Notes under the pieces: generated by a model
What the model saw: the letters and a program-made list of their open reading frames with translations, nothing else
Database searches by the model: none
What the model was told of the DNA's origin: nothing
Made by a program: the position numbers and the translations under genes
Assembly: GCF_000331515.1 (NCBI RefSeq)
Contig: NZ_AMZO01000040.1
Coordinates: 1-64,000 of the forward strand
Direction of reading: 5' to 3'
DNA length: 64,000 nt
From: Photobacterium marinum
GTDB lineage: Bacteria; Pseudomonadota; Gammaproteobacteria; Enterobacterales; Vibrionaceae
Shown: piece after piece, positions 7,596 to 17,115 of the stretch
How positions within the stretch are numbered: the first letter of the stretch is position 1
Layout: each line of letters starts with the position of its first letter

Positions 7596-8774
7596 ATGAA
7601 ACTGATCCTAAAGCTCGTCGCCGGCATCTTAGCCGGTATCCTCCTCGGATTTTTTGCCCCTGATGCAATCATTCGATTGCTGCTTACTGTGAAACTACTG
7701 GGTGGTCAGCTGATTGGCTTTACTATCCCTCTGATTATCCTGTTCTATATCACCAGCGGTATTGCCAGCCTGCCGAAAAACTCCGGCTCATTGCTGGGTA
7801 AAACCGTCGCTCTTTCATACGGCTCAACCATTGTTGCCGGTAGCCTGGCATTTCTCGTCGCCAGCTTCGTGATTGCCGGTTTGCCAGAGCCAGCAGCAGC
7901 CAGCGCCGATACTGCCGAAAAACTTACCAGCTTCATCAAACTGGAAATTCCACCACTGTTCGGGGTGATGACGGCACTGGCAACTGCCTTCCTGTTCGGT
8001 TTGGGCATCAGCATTACCAACAGCACACAACTTAAGAAAGTCGTTAACGAGGGACGTAGTGTCATTGATCTGTTGCTGTCAAAAGTCATCATTCCGTTCC
8101 TGCCTTTCTACATTGCCGGTGTGTTTGCCGAAATGTCTGCTGAAGGCACCGTATTCTCAACCCTGAAAACCTTTGGTGTAGTACTGGCACTGGCCATTTT
8201 CATGCACTGGGCCTGGATCACCATTCAATACACAATCACCGGCCTGGCAACCGGCCAGCCACCGGTTAAACTGATCAAAAACATGCTGCCAGCTTACTTT
8301 ACAGCGGTTGGTACTATGTCATCAGCGGCAACTATTCCGGTTACCCTGAAGCAAACTAAAGAAAACGGTGTTGATGAATCTATTGCCAACTTCACCATTC
8401 CACTATGTGCAACCATCCACCTGTCTGGTTCAACCATCACACTGGTTACCTGCTCAACAGCGGTCATGGCATTGAGCCAGCATATTGCGATTCCGTCACT
8501 GATGGAGATGCTGCCGTTTATCATGATGTTGGGTGTGACAATGATTGCTGCACCAGGTGCACCGGGTGGTGCTGTGATGGCAGCACTGGGTTTAATGTCG
8601 ACCATGCTTGGTTTCGGTGAGTCCGAACTGGCGCTAATGATAGCCCTGTACCTGGCACAAGACAGCTTCGGTACGGCTTGTAACATTACCGGTGACGGTG
8701 CTATTTCCCTATGGGTAAACAAGTTTGCAAGGCAAAACGCAGAACCTGCTGCTGAGCCTCAACAAGAAAACTAG
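7596..8774 (+). CDS. Dicarboxylate/amino acid:cation symporter, copy 2
   Basis: Second DAACS-family symporter, also 392 residues and colinear with copy 1 without a single gap. The transport-core motifs (GTMSSAATIPVTL, FTIPLCATIHLSGSTITLVT, NITGDGAI) are identical, while differences cluster in the region around residues 98-105, in residues 140-152 and at the C-terminal tail. A good ribosome-binding site (CAGGAG) precedes the ATG. Retention of both intact copies with unrelated promoters suggests either different expression conditions or slightly different substrates. It ends at a bidirectional terminator shared with thrC. Confidence 0.9.
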   Translation: MKLILKLVAGILAGILLGFFAPDAIIRLLLTVKLLGGQLIGFTIPLIILFYITSGIASLPKNSGSLLGKTVALSYGSTIVAGSLAFLVASFVIAGLPEPAAASADTAEKLTSFIKLEIPPLFGVMTALATAFLFGLGISITNSTQLKKVVNEGRSVIDLLLSKVIIPFLPFYIAGVFAEMSAEGTVFSTLKTFGVVLALAIFMHWAWITIQYTITGLATGQPPVKLIKNMLPAYFTAVGTMSSAATIPVTLKQTKENGVDESIANFTIPLCATIHLSGSTITLVTCSTAVMALSQHIAIPSLMEMLPFIMMLGVTMIAAPGAPGGAVMAALGLMSTMLGFGESELALMIALYLAQDSFGTACNITGDGAISLWVNKFARQNAEPAAEPQQEN

Positions 8775-8794
8775 CGAATCTTTTCATCAGACAT

Positions 8795-8826
8795 AAAAAA
8801 CGGTAGCCAGTCGGCTACCGTTTCCT
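8795..8826. terminator. Bidirectional terminator between symporter copy 2 and thrC
   Basis: AAACGGTAGCC / GGCTACCGTTT stem (11 bp, 4-nt loop), with A-run upstream and T-rich sequence downstream, between convergent genes. Confidence 0.88.
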
Positions 8827-8867
8827 TTTATATCCTGAATTCAAACTATTAAAAGCTGAAGCGGAGG

Positions 8868-10154
8868 CTAGTCCTGTACGCTGTAAAGCACTTCTTTCAG
8901 TTGCCCGAAATCATTATCGCGTTCCAATGACAGCAACTCCATCGCGTTGTGTTTCGCCAGCGGTCCCGGAAGATCGATATCTTTTTCCAGGATATCATCG
9001 ACCACTTCCTTGAACTTGGCCGGGTGAGCAGTACACAGGAACATACCGGTTTCACCTTCCTGCAATTGTTCAGTCAGAATTCGGTAAGCAACTGCGCCGT
9101 GCGGCTCACACAGATATCCTTCGACATCCATCTCACGCAGGGTCTCTGCCGCTTGCTCATCGGTCACGGCACCGTAACCCAGCTCGCTTAGCCCCCAGCC
9201 TTTAAGCTGACACAACTCTTCGATACGCGGCCAGTTATTTGGTTGGCTCACATCCATCGCATTGGAAATTGTCGGGATTGTCGGTTTCGGCTCCCACTGG
9301 CCGCTTTGCAGGTAGCGCGGCACAGTATCGTTGACATTGGTTGCTGCAATGAAGCGTTTTACCGGGAGACCCAGCGCTTTTGCCAGCAGACCGGCCGTCA
9401 GGTTACCGAAGTTACCACTCGGTACCGCCACCACTAAGTTATCGCGCTCAGCTTTCGGCAGCTGGGCAACGGCTTCAAAGTAGTAGCAGATCTGGGCCAT
9501 CAGGCGGCTGATATTGATTGAGTTTGCCGAGTTCAGGCCAATGTCTTTACGCAGCTTCTCATCATCAAACGCCTGCTTTACCAAAGCCTGGCAGTCATCA
9601 AACGTACCGTTAACCGCTACAGTGCAGATATTGCCGCCCAGGGTACAGAACAGTTTTTCCTGCAGTGGGCTGATCTTACCTTTCGGATAAAGGATCACCA
9701 CCTTGATGTTATCCATACCGTGGAAAGCATGGGCAACCGCAGCACCGGTGTCACCGGAAGTGGCAGTCAGAATCGTGATCTTGCCATCGCTGTCACTGAC
9801 CGCCGCCAGCGACTGAGCCATGAAGCGACCACCGAAATCTTTAAATGCCAATGTTGGACCGTGGAACAGTTCAAGGGCGTAAACACCGTCTTTTACCCTG
9901 GCAACAGGCGCCGGGAACTGAAAGGCATTTTTTACCATCTGTTCAACCGTATCAGCCGCAAGCTCTTCACCGATAAACGCTGACAGGATCTTGCTGCTGC
10001 GGCTGACAAAATCCATCTCCAGCAGGGCATCTACATCGCCCAGCTCAGGGAGCTCTGACGGGAAAAATAAACCCTGATTCCGGCCCAGCCCCTGACGTAC
10101 AGCCTGACCAAACGAAACCTGTTCCTGATGTTCTTTTAAGTTATACAACTTCAT
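8868..10154 (-). CDS. thrC: Threonine synthase
   Basis: PLP-dependent last step of threonine synthesis, converting O-phosphohomoserine to threonine. The 428-residue protein is the long (E. coli-like) class, starting MKLYNLKEHQEQVSFGQAV. The Schiff-base lysine is predicted to be Lys105 in HGPTLAFKDFGGRFM, and the phosphate/PLP-binding SGNFGNLTAG loop is present. It is the last gene of thrABC, beginning 2 nt after the thrB stop with its ribosome-binding site inside the end of thrB, so translation is probably coupled. Expression is controlled by the thrL attenuator. Confidence 0.98.
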   Translation of the reverse strand: MKLYNLKEHQEQVSFGQAVRQGLGRNQGLFFPSELPELGDVDALLEMDFVSRSSKILSAFIGEELAADTVEQMVKNAFQFPAPVARVKDGVYALELFHGPTLAFKDFGGRFMAQSLAAVSDSDGKITILTATSGDTGAAVAHAFHGMDNIKVVILYPKGKISPLQEKLFCTLGGNICTVAVNGTFDDCQALVKQAFDDEKLRKDIGLNSANSINISRLMAQICYYFEAVAQLPKAERDNLVVAVPSGNFGNLTAGLLAKALGLPVKRFIAATNVNDTVPRYLQSGQWEPKPTIPTISNAMDVSQPNNWPRIEELCQLKGWGLSELGYGAVTDEQAAETLREMDVEGYLCEPHGAVAYRILTEQLQEGETGMFLCTAHPAKFKEVVDDILEKDIDLPGPLAKHNAMELLSLERDNDFGQLKEVLYSVQD

Positions 10155-10156
10155 TG

Positions 10157-11113
10157 TTATAGCTCGCTTCCTGTTACTTTTGATCCCTGTCCATCTAAAC
10201 GGCAGACATGAACAAATCCATTTTCATTCTGAACATAATGTTCTTCCAGCCAGCGTGCAATACGCTTAGCCACGTCAATATCGTTGCAGACACTGAACAT
10301 TGTCGGGCCCGAGCCGGAAATCCCGCTCGCCAGAGCTCCGGCTTCCAGCGCGTACTGGCGCGCCTCAGGAAAGCCCGGCAACAGCCTTTCCCGGTAAGGC
10401 TCCGCCACCACATCTTTGATCATTTTAGCTGCCAGCTCCGGTTGCTGTGAGTAGCAGGCATGGATAAAACCACCCAGATAGCGGCCATGGGCAATCACAT
10501 CCTGGCGACGGTACTGACACGGCAGGATGGCACGCGCCTCAGCAGTCGGAACCTTAATGCCCGGATAAGCCATCACCCAATACCAATCATCAAAACATGG
10601 CACTGACTGACTGATGATACCCAGCTCTTCCACCATAAACTGCAAGCCACCAAGGTAACAAGGCGCCACATTGTCATAATGCAGGCTGCCGGAAATCTCT
10701 GCTTCCATTTCCCCCATTAGGGCCAGCAGCTCAGTTTCATCCAGCGGCATATCATGGAAACGGTTCAGCGCATCCAGTGCTGCAACAATCGAGCAGGCAC
10801 TGGAACCCAGCCCCGAGCCAATCGGCATGTTCTTTTCAAGCGTCATAGCCACCGGTTTGAGTTGGTGCTCTTTTTTGTCCAGCTCTCGGCCAAAAACCTG
10901 CCAGCAACGAAAAACGATATTCTCTTCTGCTTCCTGAGGCAGTTTGTCGACAAAGTGCCCAACGCAAGCCAGTGAAAACGGCTGTTCACCGGCCTCAACC
11001 TTTACCCGGTCCCCCAGCAACGTGCCGTCAATCGGAGACACGGCGGCCCCCAGCACGTCAAACCCGACACTGACATTGCCAATTGATGCCGGCGCATAAA
11101 CCACAACACTCAT
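10157..11113 (-). CDS. thrB: Homoserine kinase
   Basis: Phosphorylates homoserine with ATP to give the substrate of ThrC. The protein is 318 residues, a GHMP-family kinase. It shows the N-terminal [18 protein letters not shown] substrate region, the ATP-binding [12 protein letters not shown] loop and the C-terminal [12 protein letters not shown] motif. It begins 2 nt after the thrA stop with TAGGAG overlapping that stop. It lies in the middle of the thr operon, so its dose follows thrA and thrC. Confidence 0.98.
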   Translation of the reverse strand: MSVVVYAPASIGNVSVGFDVLGAAVSPIDGTLLGDRVKVEAGEQPFSLACVGHFVDKLPQEAEENIVFRCWQVFGRELDKKEHQLKPVAMTLEKNMPIGSGLGSSACSIVAALDALNRFHDMPLDETELLALMGEMEAEISGSLHYDNVAPCYLGGLQFMVEELGIISQSVPCFDDWYWVMAYPGIKVPTAEARAILPCQYRRQDVIAHGRYLGGFIHACYSQQPELAAKMIKDVVAEPYRERLLPGFPEARQYALEAGALASGISGSGPTMFSVCNDIDVAKRIARWLEEHYVQNENGFVHVCRLDGQGSKVTGSEL

Positions 11114-11115
11114 TT

Positions 11116-13575
11116 TTATACTCCTAGCTTCCAGCCTAATGTGCGCATCAAATCCGCAAACACACCTGCGGCAGTCACCTCTGTACCGGCACCGTAACCA
11201 CGCAGCACCAGAGGGATTGGTTGGTAATAACGGCTGTAGAATGCCAGAGCATTTTCACCGTCCTTGATTTTGAACATAGGATCATCCTGGCCTACCGCGG
11301 CAATCTTCACTGCACACTGGCCGTTGTTGATCTCGGCAACATAACGTAACACTTTTCCTTCTTTGGCCGCCTCTTCGCCAAGCTGACTGAAGTACGCGTC
11401 AGCTTCCGGCAAGCGTGCCATGAACTCATCAACCGAGCCTTCACTGTCAAAGCCTGGCGGCAGCGCCTGCTCGACAACCACATCATCCAGCTCCAGTGGC
11501 ATTCCGGCTTCTCGGGCCAGGATCAGAACTTTACGCGCCACATCAGTGCCTGAAAGATCATCACGCGGATCCGGCTCAGTAAAGCCATTGTTCCTTGCAA
11601 CTGTTGTCGCCTCGCTGAAGCTCATGCCTTCATCCAGCTTGCCAAAGATATAAGACAATGAACCGGACAAAATACCAGAGAAGCGCTCCAACTCATCACC
11701 GGCTGCCATCAGGTTCTGCAGGTTTTCGATAACTGGCAGGCCGGCACCAACAGTGGTTTCGTACATAAATTTACGGCGAGTCGAACGGGCAGCCTGACGC
11801 AACTGATGGTAATACGCCATGCTCGCGGTATTGGCTTTCTTGTTCGGTGTGATCACATGGAAACCGGCAGCCAGGAAATCTGCATACTGATCGGCAATCC
11901 CCTGGTCTGAAGTACAGTCAACAATCACCGGGTTGATAATGTGGTTACGCTTCACCAACTGGATCATGCGAGCCAGGCTAAGCGGTTCGTTGGCCTGTCC
12001 CATCAGGTCTCGCCAGTTGCTTAGCGGCAGGCCGTTGCTGTTCATCAGCATCCCTTTGCTGTTGGCCAGGCCGCAGACACGGATCATGATGCCGCTGTCG
12101 AACAGCTTCTCCTGCTGACGACGGATCTGATCCACCAGCTCGCCGCCAACACCACCGACACCAATAACGAATACATCCAGTGAGTGCTTACTGTTAAACA
12201 GGTTCTCATGACAGGCTTTTACTGCTTCAGAAACTTTCTCAACCGGGATTACCGCCGAAATTGCCCGCTCAGACGAGCCCTGGGCAATCGCCACCACATT
12301 GGCATCAATTTCCGCCAGTGAAGTAAAGAAGCGGGCAGCAACACCGCGGGATGTACGCATGCCATCACCGACCAGAGTCACAATGGACAAATCACCCATA
12401 AATTCAACAGGCTCCAGCAGGCCTTCTTTCAATTCCAGCTCAAAATTACTCTGCAGAGCCTGCTGCGCCACCGCCTTGTCTTCACTCTCGATACAGAAGC
12501 TGATGCTGTATTCGGACGATGACTGAGTGATCAATACGATGGAAACGCCCGCCGCGGACATAGCCCCGAAGACACGCGAAGCCATCCCGACCATACCTTT
12601 CATGCCCGGGCCGCTGACGTTAACCATCGTCAGATCTTTAAGGGTCGTGATCCCTTTCACCGCCAGCTTATCTTCACCGGTATCGAGTCCGATCAGGGTA
12701 CCGTCTCCCTGAGGATGAAAGCTATTTTTGATCAGGCAAGGAATGTGGAACTGGGCAATTGGGGCGATAGTTTTCGGATGCAGAACAGAAGCGCCGAAAT
12801 AAGAAAGCTCCATCGCTTCCTGATAGCTCAGGGATTTAAGCAGGCGGGCATCCGGCACCAGGCGCGGGTCACAGCTGTAAACACCATCAACATCAGTCCA
12901 GATTTCGCAGCACTCAGCACGCAGACAAGCCGCCAATACTGCCGCTGAATAATCCGAACCATTTCGGCCCAGCGTCACCAGCTCGCCTTTTTCATTACCG
13001 GCAGTAAAGCCCGGCATGATGTTGACGTGGCCTTCCGGCAGTGGATTCTGTTTGAAATTCTGAGTGGAAACTTCGATATCGACATGCGCTTCAAGATAAT
13101 CGCCATTGGCCTGCAGATACGCAACCGGGTCAATCAGACTGGCTGGCTGTCCTTTAGCTTCCAGCAGGGCTTTCATCGCCACAATCGACATGCGTTCACC
13201 CTTGCTGATCACCTTGGCATACACATTGTCCGGGCATAGCCCCAGCAGCTTCATACCATGAACATACTGGCGAAGCTGACCCAGCGAGCTCAGTAGTTTG
13301 GCATCCAGCAGCGCCCTATCCAGCTTAGGCTCTAAGGCTTCAAGTCCGCTGAACAGCTCATTGAATACAGATTCCAAGTCAGCAATCTGCAATTCCGCAT
13401 CACCGGTATTAACTGTACTTTCAATCACAGAAACCAGTTTATTTGTCACTTTACCCGGTGCTGACAGCACCACTGACACATCACCCTGCTGGGCGTTATT
13501 GGCAATGATCTCCGCTGCCCGCGAAAATCGCTCTGCATCGGCCAATGATGAACCACCAAACTTTAATACTCGCAT
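11116..13575 (-). CDS. thrA: Bifunctional aspartokinase I / homoserine dehydrogenase I
   Basis: A fused enzyme of 819 residues that carries out the first and third steps from aspartate to threonine. The aspartokinase domain occupies roughly residues 1-290 ([12 protein letters not shown] start, [12 protein letters not shown] motif). Two ACT-type regulatory modules follow (about 310-460; [13 protein letters not shown] and [13 protein letters not shown]). The homoserine dehydrogenase begins near 465 ([22 protein letters not shown]-binding) and contains the [16 protein letters not shown] substrate region. Family knowledge indicates threonine feedback inhibition. It follows the thrL leader and attenuator, making it the first structural gene of thrABC. 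GGGAGTAGTGG precedes the ATG. Confidence 0.98.
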   Translation of the reverse strand: MRVLKFGGSSLADAERFSRAAEIIANNAQQGDVSVVLSAPGKVTNKLVSVIESTVNTGDAELQIADLESVFNELFSGLEALEPKLDRALLDAKLLSSLGQLRQYVHGMKLLGLCPDNVYAKVISKGERMSIVAMKALLEAKGQPASLIDPVAYLQANGDYLEAHVDIEVSTQNFKQNPLPEGHVNIMPGFTAGNEKGELVTLGRNGSDYSAAVLAACLRAECCEIWTDVDGVYSCDPRLVPDARLLKSLSYQEAMELSYFGASVLHPKTIAPIAQFHIPCLIKNSFHPQGDGTLIGLDTGEDKLAVKGITTLKDLTMVNVSGPGMKGMVGMASRVFGAMSAAGVSIVLITQSSSEYSISFCIESEDKAVAQQALQSNFELELKEGLLEPVEFMGDLSIVTLVGDGMRTSRGVAARFFTSLAEIDANVVAIAQGSSERAISAVIPVEKVSEAVKACHENLFNSKHSLDVFVIGVGGVGGELVDQIRRQQEKLFDSGIMIRVCGLANSKGMLMNSNGLPLSNWRDLMGQANEPLSLARMIQLVKRNHIINPVIVDCTSDQGIADQYADFLAAGFHVITPNKKANTASMAYYHQLRQAARSTRRKFMYETTVGAGLPVIENLQNLMAAGDELERFSGILSGSLSYIFGKLDEGMSFSEATTVARNNGFTEPDPRDDLSGTDVARKVLILAREAGMPLELDDVVVEQALPPGFDSEGSVDEFMARLPEADAYFSQLGEEAAKEGKVLRYVAEINNGQCAVKIAAVGQDDPMFKIKDGENALAFYSRYYQPIPLVLRGYGAGTEVTAAGVFADLMRTLGWKLGV

Positions 13576-13663
13576 CCACTACTCCCGGCTTCCTTTATCT
13601 GTTGACTAACAGCCTAGCTGCATATCCTGCGTTGGTGTCAGCCCGATTCTTCAAAAAATGGTT

Positions 13664-13699
13664 AAAAAAAAGCCCGCACTTGCTGAGTGCGGGCTTTTT
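13664..13699 (-). terminator. Threonine-operon attenuator
   Basis: A perfect 10-bp GC-rich stem (AGCCCGCACT / AGTGCGGGCT, 5-nt loop) followed by seven T on the minus strand lies between the thrL stop codon and thrA. Together with the leader peptide it forms a classic attenuator: stalling at Thr/Ile codons would favour an antiterminator and let RNA polymerase into thrABC. Confidence 0.93.
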
Positions 13700-13717
13700 C
13701 TCTGAAACTTATGCGTA

Positions 13718-13789
13718 TCAGCCCACCCCAGCACCTGTAGTGCCGGTAATTGTAATGGTGGTGGTAATAATGCTGATCGCGTTAAACAT
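13718..13789 (-). CDS. thrL: thr operon leader peptide
   Basis: A 23-residue leader peptide beginning MFNAISIITTTITITG. Seven of its residues are threonine and five are isoleucine, concentrated in the middle, as in E. coli ThrL. It is followed within 20 nt by the attenuator hairpin and then by thrA. Its translation senses charging of tRNA-Thr and tRNA-Ile; the peptide itself has no known function. The ribosome-binding site is weak. Confidence 0.93.
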   Translation of the reverse strand: MFNAISIITTTITITGTTGAGVG

Positions 13790-13827
13790 AGGTTTCTAAA
13801 ATGTCGCCAATAATCTGTATTAATTTA

Positions 13828-13856
13828 CGTTTACCTGATTCAATTGGATGAGTCAA
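13828..13856 (-). promoter_or_regulatory. Candidate thr operon promoter
   Basis: On the minus strand TTGACT (13851-13856) and TAAACG (13828-13833) are separated by 17 bp, 32-39 bp before the thrL start. The -35 is good and the -10 poor. This is a pattern match only. Confidence 0.35.
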
Positions 13857-14067
13857 CAAAGTTTTTTACCCGTCTGGTACAAGTTACTGGCGAAATGCAG
13901 ATATTTTCAGCACTCAACTCATACCAAATTAGCATAAAAAAAAGCAATTGATTGCACTATAACTCATCGCCGTGCATAGTAATGAGCTGGTGAATAATCA
14001 ACCATTCGCTTTTCTGAGACATTGAACTGAAAAAAGTGACTATTCTTAGTGTTCGGAGGGATCCCGA

Positions 14068-15783
14068 ATGACAGCAGCAATGGAACAGCTAGTAGCCCAT
14101 ACTATCTTGCAAGGCTTCGATGCCATGTACGGACGGTTTCTGGATGTAACAGCCGGAGCCCAGGAACGCTTTGAAACCCAAAACTGGACCGCCGTCCACC
14201 AGGCACTCAAAAAACGCATCAACTTCTACGATCACCATGTCGGGCTGGTCACCAGCCAAATCCAGATTATGCTGGGTGAGCGCTTTGCCAATCACCAGTT
14301 TTTGATGGCGGTGAAGTCCGCTTACATCGATCTTCTACTTGATTACCCAAGATATGAAATTGCTGAAAGTTTTTTCAATTCAGTGTATTGCCGAATATTC
14401 AGTCATCGCAATATTAATCGCGATAAGCTATTTGTTCACAGCTCTCAGGAAGGTCGGATCCCGACTTACCCCACGTCACTGACACGGATCTACAACACAG
14501 GCTCCGGACTCAACAGTCTGCTGGAAAGAATGCTCGACGACACCCCGTTTACCCTCAGCTGGGAAGATAAAAAACGGGATATCGACCTGTTAGTTCACCG
14601 CCTGAACAAAGAGCTGGGAACAGCCCAGAGTTCAACTCCGACGATAGAAATGATCAGGGAGCCTTTCTTCCGCAACAAAGCCGCATACCTGGTTGGTCGT
14701 ATCAGCCTAAAGGACAACCGCAGCGCCCCGCTGGTACTACCGGTGCTGAACAACAGCAACAAACAACTCTATATCGATGCCTGCCTGTGCGATGTTGATG
14801 ACATCAGTGTGGTGTTTGGTTTTGCCCGCTCGTATTTCATGGTCTATGCCCCGGCACCGGCTGCGCTGGTCCGCTTCCTCAGCGAGCTAATGCCAAACAA
14901 GACCAATGCCGAGCTCTATACGGCCATAGGTTGCCAGAAGCATGGCAAAACAGAGCTGTTCCGGGAGTTCCTCCGCCATATGGAAAGCTCCGACGATAAA
15001 TTTATCTCGGCTCCCGGAATCAAGGGTATGGTGATGTCTGTATTCACCCTTCCATCCTATGATTTTGTTTTTAAAGTAATAAAAGATAAATTCGCGCCAC
15101 AGAAAGACATCAGCCATGCCACTGTACGGGAGAAGTACAAACTGGTTAAAGAGCATGACCGGGTCGGACGAATGGCTGATACCCAGGAGTACCAGAACTT
15201 CTCAATTGAGCGCTGCCGTTTCAGTGATGAGCTATTACAGGAGCTACTTGAGGTCGCCCCATCAAAAATCAAAGTAACCGCCAATGAAGTGATCATCGAA
15301 CACCTCTACACTGAGCGACGAATGATCCCGTTCAATATCTACATCGAGCAAGCCAATGATGACGATCTCCGCCATGCCGTTGATGAGTATGGCAAAGCGA
15401 TAAAACAGCTGGCCGCTGCCAATATTTTCCCCGGCGATATGCTGTTTAAAAACTTCGGTGTGACCCGGCACAAACGGGTCGTTTTCTATGACTACGACGA
15501 AATCAGCTACATGACGGAAATGAACTTCCGCCGGATCCCGCCTCCGCGATACCCGGAAGACGAAATGGCCGCTGAGCCTTGGTATAGCGTCGGGCCAAAC
15601 GATGTTTTCCCGGAAGAGTTCCGTACCTTCCTACTGATCAACCCAACCGTCAGATCCTTATTTAATGAGCTTCACAGCGATTTATTTGAGGCCAGCTACT
15701 GGCAGCAGCTGCAACAAAATATTGCTAACCGCCAATACGAAGATGTCTACCCCTACCAGAGCAAACATCGGCTACGAAAGTAG
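14068..15783 (+). CDS. aceK: Isocitrate dehydrogenase kinase/phosphatase
   Basis: Phosphorylates and dephosphorylates isocitrate dehydrogenase, directing carbon between the TCA cycle and the glyoxylate shunt. The 571-residue length is right for the family. The ATP-binding region [20 protein letters not shown], the catalytic-loop area [23 protein letters not shown] and the C-terminal [20 protein letters not shown] motif are all conserved. GGAGGG precedes the ATG. Unlike in E. coli, it is not in an aceBA operon here; its neighbours are thrABC and an unrelated outer-membrane gene. It is therefore transcribed separately from isocitrate lyase and malate synthase. Confidence 0.97.
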   Translation: MTAAMEQLVAHTILQGFDAMYGRFLDVTAGAQERFETQNWTAVHQALKKRINFYDHHVGLVTSQIQIMLGERFANHQFLMAVKSAYIDLLLDYPRYEIAESFFNSVYCRIFSHRNINRDKLFVHSSQEGRIPTYPTSLTRIYNTGSGLNSLLERMLDDTPFTLSWEDKKRDIDLLVHRLNKELGTAQSSTPTIEMIREPFFRNKAAYLVGRISLKDNRSAPLVLPVLNNSNKQLYIDACLCDVDDISVVFGFARSYFMVYAPAPAALVRFLSELMPNKTNAELYTAIGCQKHGKTELFREFLRHMESSDDKFISAPGIKGMVMSVFTLPSYDFVFKVIKDKFAPQKDISHATVREKYKLVKEHDRVGRMADTQEYQNFSIERCRFSDELLQELLEVAPSKIKVTANEVIIEHLYTERRMIPFNIYIEQANDDDLRHAVDEYGKAIKQLAAANIFPGDMLFKNFGVTRHKRVVFYDYDEISYMTEMNFRRIPPPRYPEDEMAAEPWYSVGPNDVFPEEFRTFLLINPTVRSLFNELHSDLFEASYWQQLQQNIANRQYEDVYPYQSKHRLRK

Positions 15784-15788
15784 CCGAT
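15767..15788 (+). terminator. Hairpin overlapping the aceK stop codon
   Basis: ATCGGCTAC / GTAGCCGAT (9 bp) closed by a GAAA tetraloop spans the TAG stop codon. The T-tract is very short, so this may be an mRNA 3'-end stabiliser rather than a strong terminator. Confidence 0.5.
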
Positions 15789-15930
15789 TTCCAAAAACGC
15801 CCAATAAACATAAGACAGCAGCAACAGAGTAAATGCATAACTTAGCGCAATGCACGCAGTTTTATGCTCAGCCTCTCATTAGTAAGATCTAACGTATCAA
15901 TAACCAGAATTGTGTCCTAATATTGATAAT

Positions 15931-15946
15931 GCTGATTTTGATCAGC
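15931..15946. promoter_or_regulatory. FNR/CRP-like inverted repeat
   Basis: GCTGAT tttg ATCAGC is a perfect 6-4-6 inverted repeat containing the FNR core TGATnnnnATCA. It lies about 50 bp upstream of the outer-membrane-protein start codon and overlaps the likely promoter. Confidence 0.35.
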
Positions 15947-15995
15947 CCATAATAAAAAACGTATAAACATAACAAAGCGACAGGGAAGGTGCGCA

Positions 15996-16457
15996 GTGAA
16001 AAAAATACTGATCACAATTGCCCTGCTGGTAGTGGTGTTACCAACAAAGGCAGCAGAAAATGGACTGTTTGAACTGAGCGGGAGCAATTCCGGCTCATCT
16101 GGCTGGTTCTTATCGTCCGAATCAAAGAGTGCCGAACAGTTCGATGTCTGGCAGATTGACAGCGGCTATGCCTACGCAGTGACAGATAATACTGAACTGT
16201 ACCTGAGTACCCGGATAAAAAGTGGTAATGAATCCAAGGCAACTAGCCGCGGATTACTCTCCGGAGTTAAATACAACCTTTCACCGAAAATCAGTCTGAA
16301 AAGTGCTGTAACTTCAGAAACTATTGAGCGGGAAACCGTGCTGGGAGTTGAAGTATCCAGTCAATATGAAGTCAATGACAGGGTTAACCTGCATGCGACC
16401 GTTGATTATGAAGCGCTTGAGCAAATATACCAGTTAGGTATCGGCTTCCGATTCTGA
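15996..16457 (+). CDS. Small outer-membrane-type protein, unknown function
   Basis: A 153-residue exported protein. The N-terminus has a clear signal peptide (MKKILITIALLVVVLPTKAA, cleavage likely after KAA). The rest alternates polar and hydrophobic residues as in beta-strands, has no further membrane helix, and ends ...LGIGFRF, a terminal aromatic residue typical of BAM-inserted beta-barrels. The start is GTG with GGGAAGG at good spacing. It is alone between aceK and a terminator. Eight-stranded OmpA/OmpX-like barrels have this size, so a small porin-like or adhesin-like barrel is plausible, but I recognise no specific family. Confidence 0.65.
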   Translation: MKKILITIALLVVVLPTKAAENGLFELSGSNSGSSGWFLSSESKSAEQFDVWQIDSGYAYAVTDNTELYLSTRIKSGNESKATSRGLLSGVKYNLSPKISLKSAVTSETIERETVLGVEVSSQYEVNDRVNLHATVDYEALEQIYQLGIGFRF

Positions 16458-16497
16458 ACCTGACTGAAAAAGTAACAGAACCGTCATGATAAAATCA

Positions 16498-16546
16498 AAA
16501 ACAGAGCAACGAATATAGGGTACATTCTTATATTCGTTGCTTTTTT
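16498..16546. terminator. Bidirectional terminator
   Basis: A 13-bp perfect stem AGCAACGAATATA / TATATTCGTTGCT with T-runs on both strands, serving the outer-membrane gene and the convergent RraA-like gene. Confidence 0.92.
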
Positions 16547-16577
16547 GCTTTCTGTGATTTTGTTTTCCCAGCCGTAG

Positions 16578-17078
16578 CTAGTCATCACCGACCACAGACA
16601 AATCCAGCGCTTTCTTACTTAACAGGATGCCGTTTCTGTCGGCATACAGCATATCCCCCGGATAAACCAGGGTATGGGCGACCGTCAACGTGACATTGCG
16701 ATCTCCTGTCTGCCGCTTCTCTGTTTTAAACGGGCATGCAGCAAGGGCTTTCACACCGATATCGATCGTGCCCAAAGTGCCAATGTCCCGCGCCGCACCA
16801 TTAATCACAATACCTTCCCAGTTATTGTTATGAGCTAGCATCGCCAGTTGATCACCGAGCAATGCCAACCGACAGGAACCATGACCATCAATCACCAATA
16901 CCTTTCCGGTTCCGTCTTCAGAAACAATATCCCGGACCAAGCTGTTATCTTCGAAACAGCGCAAGGTAACAACCTCACCGTAAAAAATCGTCCTGCCGCC
17001 GTAGTCATGTGTCGGCAGTGGCAACCATCTGACATCCTCTCCATAGTGATCGCACAGGTCGGGTAGTAGATCTAACAT
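16578..17078 (-). CDS. RraA-like protein / possible 4-hydroxy-4-methyl-2-oxoglutarate aldolase
   Basis: A 166-residue member of the RraA/HMG-aldolase superfamily, with the fold's core motifs FEDNSLVRDIVSEDGTGKVLVIDGHGSCRLALLGD and WEGIVINGAARDIGTL. Some family members inhibit RNase E (RraA); others are divalent-metal class II aldolases. The aldolase-type Arg97-Asp98 pair in GAARD is present here, whereas E. coli RraA, as I remember it, has Gln at the second position (GAVRQ). That favours enzymatic activity, or at least an intact metal site. AAGGAG precedes the ATG. It lies 37 bp downstream of a DUF3293 gene, with which it is probably co-transcribed. Confidence 0.8.
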   Translation of the reverse strand: MLDLLPDLCDHYGEDVRWLPLPTHDYGGRTIFYGEVVTLRCFEDNSLVRDIVSEDGTGKVLVIDGHGSCRLALLGDQLAMLAHNNNWEGIVINGAARDIGTLGTIDIGVKALAACPFKTEKRQTGDRNVTLTVAHTLVYPGDMLYADRNGILLSKKALDLSVVGDD

Positions 17079-17115
17079 CGCAGGCTCCTTTGTCTGATCG
17101 GCAAGTAGCGGGTCT

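Noticed and set aside
13545-13799. An 84-codon plus-strand frame opposite the thr leader
   Set aside because: It is the antisense of thrL, the attenuator and the start of thrA.
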